Source: JANRJY01 sp033763735 (lineage in GTDB: Bacteria; Bacteroidota; Bacteroidia; Cytophagales; UBA9547). From it: 64,000 nt of DNA. Location: the NCBI GenBank assembly GCA_033763735.1, contig JANRJY010000008.1:12421-76420 (forward strand), given 5' to 3'. Position 1 is the stretch's first letter. Each line of letters opens with the position of its first letter. The position numbers were made by a program, and so were the translations under genes. Under the pieces are notes generated by a model, which was given only the letters and a program-made list of their open reading frames with translations, was not told the DNA's origin and ran no database searches. Below, in pieces: positions 42,805 to 51,322 of this stretch.

Positions 42805-42873
42805 AATGTTAAATTTTAAATGGTGATTTGGAAATGAAAAAAATTTAACATTTAAAATCCAAAATTTAACATT
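42805..42873. terminator. AT-rich inverted repeat between convergent genes
   Basis: AATGTTAAATTTT (42805-42817) and AAAATTTAACATT (42861-42873) are a perfect 13-bp inverted repeat, with further ATTTAAAAT symmetry between. It fills the gap between two convergent stops and may act as a bidirectional terminator, or it may be an AT-rich small repeat. The stem has little GC, so termination is uncertain. Confidence 0.4.
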
Positions 42874-42876
42874 ACT

Positions 42877-44244
42877 TTATATAATTTCCTCAACTACTTC
42901 TTGATTCAAAAAACTTCGTAGCCAATAACCCGATTGCTTTACGATGCGTTGTTGAGTTTTATGGTTGACATAAACCAATCCAAAACGGGCTTTATAGCCT
43001 TCCCACCATTCAAAATTGTCAAAAAGTGTCCAAGTGAAAAATCCTTCCACATTTACCCCATCTTGTTTGGCTCTGTAAAGTTGATACAAATAATCTTCAT
43101 AAAACCGAATTCGAATCGGATCATTCACTTCACCATTTACAACCTCATCATCCAAACAAACGCCACATTCAGTTACTAAAAGTTTTTTTATTCCCGGATA
43201 TGCCTGATATCGCTTTAGTACATCGTACATTCCCTCAGGATATATCTCAAAACCCATGTTGTTCATAGGTACATTACGCTGACTTGCAGGCACTTCATTG
43301 GCAAAAGCAATAAGTGGAAACAATGAAAACTGACCAACCAGTCTGCAATAATATTGAATACCTAGAAAATCAAAATCAAATTTCATTTTTTGGTCATCGC
43401 CCGATTTGAAAAACATTTCTATTAGTTTCATTGCAGGGAATTCCTTGTATGGATAACCTAATCCTACTGCAGGCTCAATGAACATTCTGTTGATTGTAGC
43501 ATCAATTCGCTTTGCGGCACTTACATTAAGAGGATGATTATCTTTGGGTTGCACACTGAATGTAGCAAAACTGGTGCCTACATGGCTATTTTTAACAGTG
43601 TCTCTAACAATTCGCCCCCCTTCGGCCTGGCATAAGTTGGCATGATGGGCTGCAGCAAGAAATCCAAATAAACTTTTGTGACCGGGTGCGTGCTCCCCAG
43701 TCATGTATCCAAAGCCCGTAAAAGCAGATGGTTCATTCAATACTTTGTAATTTTTGACCCTATCACCAAATGCTTTGGTACAAATTTGAGTATAATCCGA
43801 AAACCAATTAACAATATCCCGATTGACCCAACCACCTTTGTTTTGCAATGCTTGAGGCAAATCCCAATGGTACAATGTAACCCAAGGGTCAATTCCTTTC
43901 TCGAGCAAAGTATCAATCACTTTATTATAAAAATCAACTCCTTTTTGATTAATCTGTCCCTTACCTTCCGGAATTATTCTACTCCAAGCAACTGAAAATC
44001 CAAATGAATTAAAGTTAAATTCTTTGGCAAGTTCTATATCAGAACGGTAATTGTTGTAAAAATTGCAAGCCTCTCCACAGATTTCACCTGTTTTGATGCT
44101 ACCTTTTTTTCTTTCAAAAATATCCCAAATGGATGGACCTTTGCCATCAATATTTGCTGCTCCTTCGTTTTGGAAGGCCGAAATGGTAGTGCCCCATCTG
44201 AAATTTTGACCAAAATCTTCTTTTTTTAATCCGTACCTTTTCAA
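42877..44244 (-). CDS. GH1 beta-glucosidase
   Basis: A 455-residue cytoplasmic glycosidase of family GH1. Features are SAFQNEG with substrate Gln near 25, HWDLPQAL at 126-133, the acid/base E171 in LNEP, the nucleophile E359 in VTECG and the C-terminal TLFDNFEWWEGYKARFGLVYV signature. The nucleophile motif is normally TENG, so Asn is replaced by Cys here. Length is normal. Beta-glucosidase or a close activity (galactosidase, fucosidase) is inferred from the family. There is no signal peptide, so it acts on imported disaccharides. Read on the minus strand, a TAAATTTG lies 24 bases before the start. Confidence 0.94.
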   Translation of the reverse strand: MKRYGLKKEDFGQNFRWGTTISAFQNEGAANIDGKGPSIWDIFERKKGSIKTGEICGEACNFYNNYRSDIELAKEFNFNSFGFSVAWSRIIPEGKGQINQKGVDFYNKVIDTLLEKGIDPWVTLYHWDLPQALQNKGGWVNRDIVNWFSDYTQICTKAFGDRVKNYKVLNEPSAFTGFGYMTGEHAPGHKSLFGFLAAAHHANLCQAEGGRIVRDTVKNSHVGTSFATFSVQPKDNHPLNVSAAKRIDATINRMFIEPAVGLGYPYKEFPAMKLIEMFFKSGDDQKMKFDFDFLGIQYYCRLVGQFSLFPLIAFANEVPASQRNVPMNNMGFEIYPEGMYDVLKRYQAYPGIKKLLVTECGVCLDDEVVNGEVNDPIRIRFYEDYLYQLYRAKQDGVNVEGFFTWTLFDNFEWWEGYKARFGLVYVNHKTQQRIVKQSGYWLRSFLNQEVVEEII

Positions 44245-44267
44245 GAAATGCCAAATAATTTACGGTA

Positions 44268-44275
44268 CAAATTTA
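44268..44275 (-). promoter_or_regulatory. Candidate -7 element TAAATTTG of the GH1 gene
   Basis: On the minus strand CAAATTTA reads TAAATTTG, an exact match to TAnnTTTG, 24 bases before the start codon. The nearest upstream TTG is 29 bases away, which is too far, so support is partial. Confidence 0.35.
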
Positions 44276-44416
44276 TCTTATTTTATAACAGATTGTGTTT
44301 GATCCAATAAATAATATTACTTCTTTAACTTCATTCTTTTTCGACTATTTAGATTTGATTTATAGTTAATATTATTATTTCCTAATATTAAAATTTCATT
44401 CTTTTTTTATCGAATT

Positions 44417-45082
44417 TTGTTGCCTCAAACGGCTATTATTTTGGAATTTATAGATAAGAAGTTAAGTGATTATGCGGAACTGCATACTACTCCTGAAAGT
44501 GCATTATTACAACAAATAAATAGAGATACACATGCAAATGTGATGATGTCCCGTATGCTTTCCGGCCACTTGCAAGGCAGGGTTTTGGCAATGTTTAGTG
44601 CTATGATTCAACCCAAATATATTTTAGAAATAGGCACTTATACAGGATATTCGGCAATTTGCATGGCTGAACATTTGAATGAAAATGGAAAATTAATAAG
44701 TATTGATATTAATGAAGAACTAAGGCCAAGAATTCAGAAAAACTGGTCAAGTTTTAGCAAAAGCAATCAAATGGAATTAATGATAGGTAATGCAATTGAA
44801 ATTATTCCTACTTTGAACTATACATTTGATTTGGTTTTTATTGATGCTGATAAAATTAATTACGCCAATTATTTCGATTTGGTGATTGACAAAGTTCGAT
44901 CCGGAGGATTTATTATAGCTGATAATGTATTGTGGAGCGGTAAAGTGGTTGAAAATCCGGATCCAAAGGATAAAGATTTGCAATCGATATTAAAATTTAA
45001 TGCCTATATTCAAAAACATGATGCCATTGAAAATGTACTCTTTCCGATAAGAGATGGGTTGATGGTGATGAGGAAGTGCTGA
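44417..45082 (+). CDS. Class I O-methyltransferase (COMT-like)
   Basis: A 221-residue SAM-dependent methyltransferase of the cation-dependent group. The SAM motif I is EIGTYTGYSA at 71-80, followed by a SIDINEE acidic loop. The metal-binding FIDADKINY and ADNVLWSGKV follow in the family order. The substrate is not clear; Bacteroidota homologues are usually annotated only as O-methyltransferase. The start is TTG at 44417, with a second TTG next to it. The stop is followed at once by an 8-bp tandem repeat. Confidence 0.92.
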   Translation: MLPQTAIILEFIDKKLSDYAELHTTPESALLQQINRDTHANVMMSRMLSGHLQGRVLAMFSAMIQPKYILEIGTYTGYSAICMAEHLNENGKLISIDINEELRPRIQKNWSSFSKSNQMELMIGNAIEIIPTLNYTFDLVFIDADKINYANYFDLVIDKVRSGGFIIADNVLWSGKVVENPDPKDKDLQSILKFNAYIQKHDAIENVLFPIRDGLMVMRKC

Positions 45083-45083
45083 T

Positions 45084-45163
45084 GTTTTGACGTTTTGACG
45101 ATTTGACGTTTGGACGATTTGAAGTGTTGACGTTTTGACGAGCTGACGTGTTGACGTGTTCAG
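45084..45163 (+). repeat. Tandem array of ten 8-bp units (consensus GTTTTGAC)
   Basis: The 80 bases split cleanly into ten 8-bp units: GTTTTGAC, GTTTTGAC, GATTTGAC, GTTTGGAC, GATTTGAA, GTGTTGAC, GTTTTGAC, GAGCTGAC, GTGTTGAC, GTGTTCAG. The units degenerate toward the 3' end. The array starts 2 bases after the O-methyltransferase stop codon and encodes no long frame. Confidence 0.9.
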
Positions 45164-45297
45164 TAATAAGTGTTCACGTGCTAGGTGTTTAAGTTCTAAG
45201 TTGTAATTTTGAGTTGATGTTAATATTGATAACTTTCAAGAATTAATTCAGTGATTATCAATTATTAACATTTTAAAAATTTTAACAAAAGCCGAAT

Positions 45298-46362
45298 TCA
45301 CTTTTCTATGTGCGGTAGGGGCTTGTAGGTGACATACTGATATTCACAACAGCAGCCCGAATGCGCATGATGTCCATCCGAATCAATACCTTTAATAGAT
45401 GATTCAGGGCGGGCATCAATAAGTTTTTGTTCCCATTGTTTTCTTTCTTCTTCCATTAGCTTTAATTCATCTTCCGAAAATTTAAACTCAATTAATTTAT
45501 TCAAATCAGGCTGACCTGCATCGACCCAACAGGTATACCACATATCCCCTACCATCTTTATGGAAGCGCGCATTCTGCGTTCTACTTGTCCACTCAGTGC
45601 TTCATGATAAGCTTTAGAAAACGGTTTTGAATAAACACGCACACTGATATTGTTACGCTCTTCATAACTATATTTTTTATCTTCAGGAAAGCGCTTTGTC
45701 AATTCTTTTTCGAAATACAAAACCGAATCCAAAGCGGTGTGGGCTGCAATTATAGATTTCCAAGCTCTAATTTGCGGAAAGCGTTCATATTCTGCGGGAC
45801 CAATATAATAATCATATTCTTCAGCAAATAGTTCGGGCAATCGTGATTCCCAAAATCCGTGAATTCCATATTGTCCGGTAAACTGCCCATTATAATTAAA
45901 TGTAGTATGTAAAGGCACATTACCATCGGCTATATAATGTCCCATATCTGCAGAAAGTCGAAGAATTGCATTTGCATCTGCTCTTTTAAATGCCTCAGTG
46001 AGTTGATATTTGATTTTGTTTACAAACCAAGGGTTTATGCCATGCATCATTAAAGAGTCCTCCGTATATTTTTCAACTGCTTCTTTCCAAAATCGGGGCA
46101 ATTTAAATATGGCACTATCACCATATTTGTCGGCATCAATGTAATGTCGAGGCGCCTCACCTTCAACTGCATATCGTCTGCTATCGGGGTTAACCGCTTT
46201 TTCGGTAATAAATGCAATATGATATTTGTAAAAAGGGAGCATTTCGGGAGGTAATGTAAATACTGCCAAACGGTTAATTCTTTTATGCGCAAAGAATCCC
46301 CATCCATTGCAAATTCCAACGGCTGCGAAAATAAAAATCACTACAATCAGAAATCTGTTCAT
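45298..46362 (-). CDS. Secreted zinc-dependent phospholipase C / S1-P1 nuclease-like protein
   Basis: From the ATG at 46362 the product has 354 residues; a longer start at 46401 adds 13 residues before the signal peptide and is less likely. The signal ends GICNG and the mature protein would begin W21-GFFAHKRIN. In this superfamily the free N-terminal Trp and nearby His bind zinc. Further ligand motifs are HYIDADKYGD, DMGHYIADGNVPLHT and GIHGFWESRLPE. The C-terminus has a His/Cys-rich end (HHAHSGCCCEYQY), which is unusual and may bind extra metal. It may act on phospholipids or nucleic acids; I cannot choose. Confidence 0.85.
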   Translation of the reverse strand: MNRFLIVVIFIFAAVGICNGWGFFAHKRINRLAVFTLPPEMLPFYKYHIAFITEKAVNPDSRRYAVEGEAPRHYIDADKYGDSAIFKLPRFWKEAVEKYTEDSLMMHGINPWFVNKIKYQLTEAFKRADANAILRLSADMGHYIADGNVPLHTTFNYNGQFTGQYGIHGFWESRLPELFAEEYDYYIGPAEYERFPQIRAWKSIIAAHTALDSVLYFEKELTKRFPEDKKYSYEERNNISVRVYSKPFSKAYHEALSGQVERRMRASIKMVGDMWYTCWVDAGQPDLNKLIEFKFSEDELKLMEEERKQWEQKLIDARPESSIKGIDSDGHHAHSGCCCEYQYVTYKPLPHIEK

Positions 46363-46594
46363 TGAATTGTTAAAATAATTAAAAAATATCGAATAATCCA
46401 TATTAGGAAATTGTTACCTTCTGTGCAGATTAAAAAATATTATAAAAATTATTAATTAGATATGCAACGAAATCAGCCTAATTCTTGTCAATATCATAAA
46501 TCAAAATACACAAGCCAAAATACAACAACAATTACATATAGCTACGTATTTTTATGATGATTGAATCAATTGGAAAAAAGGATTAAAAGCGTGT

Positions 46595-46624
46595 AAAATC
46601 TTCTGTATATTATGGAAGATTTTA
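46595..46624 (-). terminator. Possible terminator at the end of the envelope operon
   Basis: AAAATCTTC (46595-46603) and GAAGATTTT (46615-46623) form a perfect 9-bp stem overlapping the stop codon of the last gene. On the minus strand the following bases are TTTTACACGC, a weak T-run. On the plus strand ATTTTTT follows, so it works better against plus-strand transcripts. Confidence 0.45.
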
Positions 46625-48067
46625 TTTTTTGTACTGATATGCCCCAACATCAGTGGTGTCGCCTCTAAACGAACCAAGAATATCATATTGATACTCATTT
46701 AATTTTAAACCCGAATTTCTGACAATACTATTTTCCAATGGTCGTAATTTATAATCCAAATGAAGGGTGTCTAACAACTTTTTATAATTTCTTGGATTAT
46801 TGTTAAAATCGTCTCTTTTAAAAACAAATACTTTATTGTCAGCTAATTGCGTTGAATCACGCATCACATTATTTTTTACTTCAAACAGCGTGTATTCACC
46901 CGAATTCACAAAATAAGCTTCTTTGAACCTTTCGCCCCAAGCAATATTATTTACAAAGTAGACCTTAGTAGGGTTTGCTCCAACACCTTCCAAATCGGTA
47001 GGAGTTATTCTAACACATGGTTTTTGACGAGTGATATTATTACTTAAATTTTCGGCAAAAGTGTTATGAACCAATGTAAAATCACCGCCATTGTATGCCC
47101 CAAAATAAAATCCGGCACAGTTTGAAACTACACAATTCCACATTTTGATGGTGGGATTATGAGCAATAATGCCATTTCCGGAGGCATACATAATTATGGT
47201 ATTACTTAATTTCAGTTCGGTTGATTGTTTATTTTCTGTACTTGAACCTATCGAAATTGCGTCTGTTGTATTATAAATTTCAGCATTTGTGATTTCATTT
47301 TGCACAGCACCGGGCATTAACATTATGCCTTTCCACATTCCAGGAGTTGCTTTCCAATAGCCATCACTACGCGAACCTGAAAAAATCACCTTTTGGTTAA
47401 TACCTGTATCCCCTTGTATTTTGATTGTTCCATAAACTATTATTGCCGCATTAGTTGCCGCTCTAATTTGCACTCCTTTAGTAATTGTAAGGCTGGAACC
47501 TGATGGAATGGTAATTGTTTTATAAATAAATCTGGCATTTGTATTGTCCCAAATATTAGTTCCAGATAAGGTTTCGCCACTATAATAAATAGCATCTCTC
47601 CCCCAGGCTGTTAGATATACTTTTTGAATCGCACCATTTTCGGGCTGTATTAAAATGGAATCTTTTGATAAAAATGGAGTGGGTTGGTTGCTTTTGGATA
47701 AATTAACTTTTACAAAAACACTCAAACTATCTTTCCCTCTGAGGAATATTTTGCTGAAACTTTGTGTTTTTTGTCCGTTTATATTAAGCTCAAATGGAGA
47801 AGAACTTCCACCACCCACTGATATTGAAGTTATCATACGTGCATTACCTGTGGGATTTTTGACTTTAACTCTTTTTGTAATAGAAGTGTAATCGGTAAAA
47901 ATGGTATCAAAAAGCAAACTATCAGTAGCAATATTGTCATACGCATCTTCAATAATAAATTTTGAATCATCATTGCTTAACACTTCCTCCGGAGGAACGC
48001 AATAATTGAAACAAAATATCAGAGAACTGAATAATATAAAAATCCTTAAATGAGTTGTCTTGAACAT
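46622..48067 (-). CDS. Beta-helix lipoprotein of an envelope operon
   Basis: A 481-residue probable lipoprotein (hydrophobic start, Cys in FNYCVPPEE near residue 23). Residues 40-165 look like a small beta domain (TDSLLFDTIFTDYTSITKRVKVKN). A right-handed beta-helix region follows, with repeated NxI/NxV turns (ITNAEIYNTTDAISIGSS, IIAHNPTIKMWNCVVSNCAG). The C-terminal part ends DVGAYQYK. Function is unknown. Its ATG overlaps the stop of the upstream TPR gene (TAATG), which indicates translational coupling. It is the last gene of a four-gene unit. Confidence 0.78.
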   Translation of the reverse strand: MFKTTHLRIFILFSSLIFCFNYCVPPEEVLSNDDSKFIIEDAYDNIATDSLLFDTIFTDYTSITKRVKVKNPTGNARMITSISVGGGSSSPFELNINGQKTQSFSKIFLRGKDSLSVFVKVNLSKSNQPTPFLSKDSILIQPENGAIQKVYLTAWGRDAIYYSGETLSGTNIWDNTNARFIYKTITIPSGSSLTITKGVQIRAATNAAIIVYGTIKIQGDTGINQKVIFSGSRSDGYWKATPGMWKGIMLMPGAVQNEITNAEIYNTTDAISIGSSTENKQSTELKLSNTIIMYASGNGIIAHNPTIKMWNCVVSNCAGFYFGAYNGGDFTLVHNTFAENLSNNITRQKPCVRITPTDLEGVGANPTKVYFVNNIAWGERFKEAYFVNSGEYTLFEVKNNVMRDSTQLADNKVFVFKRDDFNNNPRNYKKLLDTLHLDYKLRPLENSIVRNSGLKLNEYQYDILGSFRGDTTDVGAYQYKK

Positions 48068-49893
48068 TATTGAATATTCAAATTATCCCCACGAAGCGAT
48101 CTAAATCGTTTGCGAGCCTCCGCAGTGTAAATACTGGCAGGGAAATCAATCAAAAATTTATTATACAAAGCCATTGCCTTTTCTGAATCTTTAAAATTTT
48201 CTTCATACATTCTTGCAATTGTAAATGCAGCATCATCGGCATAAATACCTGTTTTGTAATCACTTACAATGGTCTGCAATTTGGTTAAGGCTTCTTTATA
48301 ATTACCCGTTTTGTTAAGCACTTTCGCTTGCAGATAGTATATTTCATCAACAATAGCATTGTCCTTATATATTTTTAAAAGTGAATCCAGAATTTTAAGT
48401 GTTTCGGGATATTTGTTTTGAAACAATAATAATTCAGCCTGACAATATGCTTTCAAAGCCGGATGTGTACTGTCATCATCCAGTCCGGTATTGTCCTGAA
48501 TAAATACGCTCAAGTCAATGGCATCATTGGCGATTTCGCGAGTAGTTGCAAGTTTAAGCACATCCAAATGCTCCTTTGCCAAATCAAATTCACCTATGTA
48601 ATAAGATAACTTTGCATTTCTCAATTTTGCTTCATGCCCAAGAGGTTGTTCTTTCATATCTTTTTCAACCTGCGAATAAATAAGTGTAGCTTCCCAAGGT
48701 TCGTTTTTTAGTACATATATATCGCCCATATCCAGTTTGCAACGATTGAGAAACTGGGCATCTACCCATGGGTATGAAATTATTTCTCTAAAATACATTA
48801 CAGAGGTATCTTTTGAATCCAGATAAAATCCATACAAAATTGCCATGCTTCTCAATGCTTCCATAGTTTGTTGTGTACGTCCCAAATCTACCATATATTG
48901 CTTATAATCAGCAATTAATGACCTGATATTACTAGCATCAATCGGATAGGTGTTTTTGACTTTTTCTTCTTTTGCTTGAATTTTGAGCTTTCTGGCAATA
49001 CCATAATTAGGGCTACTCCGATATTCTTTTTCTACATAGGCATATATTTCAATTGCGGTATCATATTCTTTGTTTTCAAAGGCAATTTTGCCAATTTCCA
49101 TGAGTTTATTGCCTTGTGTTTTCATTAACCGGTCATAGGCTTTGCCTTGTAAAAATGCCAATGGGAAATCCTTTTTTTGTAAATAAATCCAAATTAAAAT
49201 ATCGTTGTAAATAAACTGGGTAGGGTTTTCTTGTATTTTTTCAAGTATTCCTGCTTCAAATAATTTAAACTCTTCATCTGTAACAATATACTCTTGAAAT
49301 CGAGCTTTCAAATATTCTTTATCATGATGATTAATTAAAAGTAAGCGAATAAGTTCCGAAACCATTTCGGCTGTTTTCCCTTCTTTTTTATTGATTTCAG
49401 CCATTTCAAGGGCATAAATAAAATCGTTGCCTTGCACTTTTCGCGCAGCTAAAAAAACCAGCTTTGAAATATCGAAATAGCCATTTTTGTTCAAGTTTTG
49501 GGTGATAGGATCAATATAATCAGGATTTTCAACCGAATAGCGTATTACTTTATCAAATTGCTTTTGAGCGTCTTTTTGTTTGTTTTGTTTTAGGTAAAGT
49601 GTAGCAGCATCTATTTTATAATAAGGATTTTCAGGATCCCACTTGATCATTTTTTTTACCAATTTTTCTGCCTCAATGTAGTTATTGGTTTTGATTAAAC
49701 AATCGGTGTATTTTTCATACACCTTTTTAGCGTTTTCAAGATCAGTTGTGAAATTCTGATAAATAGATATCGCTTTCAAATACTCGCCTCCTTTATAATA
49801 TTCTTCAGCTAATGGCAATCCGCCTTTTTGAGCAAAAAGTATGTTTGCAATTACAAGCAATAAAAAAGTGTATATGTTTCTCGAGTTGAACAA
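48067..49893 (-). CDS. Secreted tetratricopeptide-repeat protein
   Basis: A 608-residue protein with a signal peptide (LLLVIANILFAQ, residue 22). TPR units run along the whole mature chain: EEYYKGGEYLKAISIYQNF, AEKLVKKMIKWDPENPYYKIDAATLYLKQ, DTAIEIYAYVEKEYRSSPN and, near the end, KALTKLQTIV-like and AMALYNKFLIDFPASIYTAEAR. The last units resemble outer-membrane assembly (YbgF/BamD) helices. It is coupled to the beta-helix lipoprotein gene by a 1-base overlap and lies 21 bases after the thioredoxin-like gene. A role in envelope complex assembly is inferred. Confidence 0.88.
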   Translation of the reverse strand: MFNSRNIYTFLLLVIANILFAQKGGLPLAEEYYKGGEYLKAISIYQNFTTDLENAKKVYEKYTDCLIKTNNYIEAEKLVKKMIKWDPENPYYKIDAATLYLKQNKQKDAQKQFDKVIRYSVENPDYIDPITQNLNKNGYFDISKLVFLAARKVQGNDFIYALEMAEINKKEGKTAEMVSELIRLLLINHHDKEYLKARFQEYIVTDEEFKLFEAGILEKIQENPTQFIYNDILIWIYLQKKDFPLAFLQGKAYDRLMKTQGNKLMEIGKIAFENKEYDTAIEIYAYVEKEYRSSPNYGIARKLKIQAKEEKVKNTYPIDASNIRSLIADYKQYMVDLGRTQQTMEALRSMAILYGFYLDSKDTSVMYFREIISYPWVDAQFLNRCKLDMGDIYVLKNEPWEATLIYSQVEKDMKEQPLGHEAKLRNAKLSYYIGEFDLAKEHLDVLKLATTREIANDAIDLSVFIQDNTGLDDDSTHPALKAYCQAELLLFQNKYPETLKILDSLLKIYKDNAIVDEIYYLQAKVLNKTGNYKEALTKLQTIVSDYKTGIYADDAAFTIARMYEENFKDSEKAMALYNKFLIDFPASIYTAEARKRFRSLRGDNLNIQ

Positions 49894-49914
49894 ACTATTG
49901 TAGATTAATAAAGA

Positions 49915-50424
49915 TTATTTCTTTTGTTTTTTCAAAAACACTAACAAATCTTCATACTTTTTAATGGCGCCTGAAATGAATTTCTTTTTCTTGTCTAAAA
50001 CAAAATAAGTTGGGAATCCGGTAACGTTGAAATTGCCTGATGCCATCGAAAAAATGCTTGCATAATCTTTAGGAATAATATTAATTCCTTTGAGTTTGAA
50101 ATTATCCATAGCTGTTTTTAATATCAGGGTATCAGCTTTGTAGGTCATTAAAACACCAAAATATTCATACCCAATTTTGTGCAAACTATCATACTTAGTA
50201 GAAAAAACCGGAATTTGATCTTTGCAATGGCTGCATTGATAATCGTAAAAATATACGATTGTATACTTGCTTTTAACTTCATGCAACTTTATGTTTTTCA
50301 TATTAGGATCAAAGCCTTCAAAATTTACACTTTCAAATCCAAGATATAGCGAATCAGGAACTTGACTAACCGCTTGATTGATAACAGATAAAATCAGTAA
50401 AGGTAAAATTATTTGCAACTTCAT
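49915..50424 (-). CDS. Thioredoxin-like (TlpA/AhpC-TSA family) exported protein
   Basis: A 169-residue protein with a signal peptide (ILSVINQAVSQ, residue 21) and a thioredoxin fold. The active site is C64-S-H-C67 in YDYQCSHCKDQ, and the cis-Pro strand is FPTYFVLDKKKK. It would reduce or exchange disulfides in the periplasm. Its gene directly abuts the upstream coiled-coil gene (no spacing) and precedes the TPR gene. Partners in the same operon contain few cysteines, so its target is open. Confidence 0.88.
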   Translation of the reverse strand: MKLQIILPLLILSVINQAVSQVPDSLYLGFESVNFEGFDPNMKNIKLHEVKSKYTIVYFYDYQCSHCKDQIPVFSTKYDSLHKIGYEYFGVLMTYKADTLILKTAMDNFKLKGINIIPKDYASIFSMASGNFNVTGFPTYFVLDKKKKFISGAIKKYEDLLVFLKKQKK

Positions 50425-51138
50425 TTATTCTACTTTTGATACTTTGGCACGAACGGCTTCAACAGCTTTTTTAGTTTTTTCGACTACCTCGGAAGCAGCA
50501 GCTTGGTTCTGTAAATTAGTGACACTATCCGATTGTAATTGCTTGTATTCGATGGCATTATCAGTCAATTTTTTTTCAAGTTTTACTTTTTCCTGACGAT
50601 TGCTTAGTATATCAGAACGTAATTTTTCGCCTTTATTAATTAGTTTTTCCTGATCTTTAACAGAGCTTGCCAATACTTTTTCGGCTTCTTTAATTTGATC
50701 ATTGATATCGGCTATATACATGGCTACTCCAAAATCGTGAAGTAATTTTTCGGCCTCTTTATATTTGGATGCATCTCCGCTTGAAGTTACATAAGCATCG
50801 CCTAAATCAATTGCAAACCAGACTTTTGAACCTTTAGAAGTAGCTTCTACTTTAGAAATAATTTTTACAAATGTGGATGATATGGATGCAATGGTGCCTT
50901 GTTCCACTATATATGTTCCTGATTTATTTTTAAAACTGCCCCATTCTTTCATTTTTTTTGTCCATCCTTGCTTTACATCATCCAAATCTAATTCAAGAAC
51001 TGTGTATAATCCTTTGCGCTTGACATCTTCAATTATTTCATCTGATTCGGCAACGGTTACTTTTTGGCCAAATCCTTGAAATACAAAAAACAATAAGGTA
51101 CAATTCAGAAAAATGGATTTGATAATTTTTGAAATCAT
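50425..51138 (-). CDS. Exported coiled-coil protein of unknown function, operon head
   Basis: A 237-residue protein with a signal peptide (FFVFQGFGQ, residue 24). Residues 30-130 are an alpha-beta domain (LYTVLELDLDDVKQGW, KVWFAIDLGDAYVTS). From about 138 a long charged coiled coil covers most of the rest of the chain (IKEAEKVLASSVKDQEKLI, KVKLEKKLTDNAIEYKQLQ). I do not know the family. It heads a four-gene operon (coiled coil, thioredoxin-like, TPR, beta-helix lipoprotein), with a good promoter and a palindrome upstream. Confidence 0.78.
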   Translation of the reverse strand: MISKIIKSIFLNCTLLFFVFQGFGQKVTVAESDEIIEDVKRKGLYTVLELDLDDVKQGWTKKMKEWGSFKNKSGTYIVEQGTIASISSTFVKIISKVEATSKGSKVWFAIDLGDAYVTSSGDASKYKEAEKLLHDFGVAMYIADINDQIKEAEKVLASSVKDQEKLINKGEKLRSDILSNRQEKVKLEKKLTDNAIEYKQLQSDSVTNLQNQAAASEVVEKTKKAVEAVRAKVSKVE

Positions 51139-51179
51139 ATTATTTATTTATAGAAATGATCAATGTTTAATATTTGAAA

Positions 51180-51197
51180 GTATCATAGTTGTGATAC
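51180..51197. promoter_or_regulatory. Palindrome at the predicted transcription start, candidate operator
   Basis: GTATCA (51180-51185), six bases, then TGATAC (51192-51197) is a perfect dyad directly next to the -7 element of the minus-strand promoter, so it would cover the first transcribed bases. This placement suits a repressor site. A small hairpin in the leader RNA is an alternative. Confidence 0.4.
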
Positions 51198-51229
51198 AAA
51201 TTTAGCATTAGTTGCCTTAATTTAAGCAA
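51197..51229 (-). promoter_or_regulatory. Bacteroidota-type promoter of the envelope operon
   Basis: On the minus strand: TTG at 51229-51227, a spacer of 22 bases, then TAAATTTG at 51204-51197, an exact TAnnTTTG. The start codon is at 51138, giving a leader of about 55 bases. Confidence 0.55.
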
Positions 51230-51289
51230 CTAAGTATTATTATATTAACGAATAGCATCAATCAATATTTTTATCGATGTTATTTTATA

Positions 51290-51297
51290 TATATTTG
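51290..51297 (+). promoter_or_regulatory. Candidate -7 element TATATTTG of mpl
   Basis: An exact TAnnTTTG match 26 bases before the ATG at 51323. No TTG lies at 17-23 bases upstream. Confidence 0.35.
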
Positions 51298-51322
51298 GCA
51301 GTTTTTTAAGAACAAAAAATTC

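Noticed and set aside
42805..42873. Mobile element end
   Set aside because: The inverted repeat is almost pure A/T, lies between convergent stops and has no flanking duplication that I can see; a terminator is the simpler reading.
45084..45163. CRISPR-like array
   Set aside because: The units are 8 bp and contiguous with no spacers, and no cas genes are nearby.
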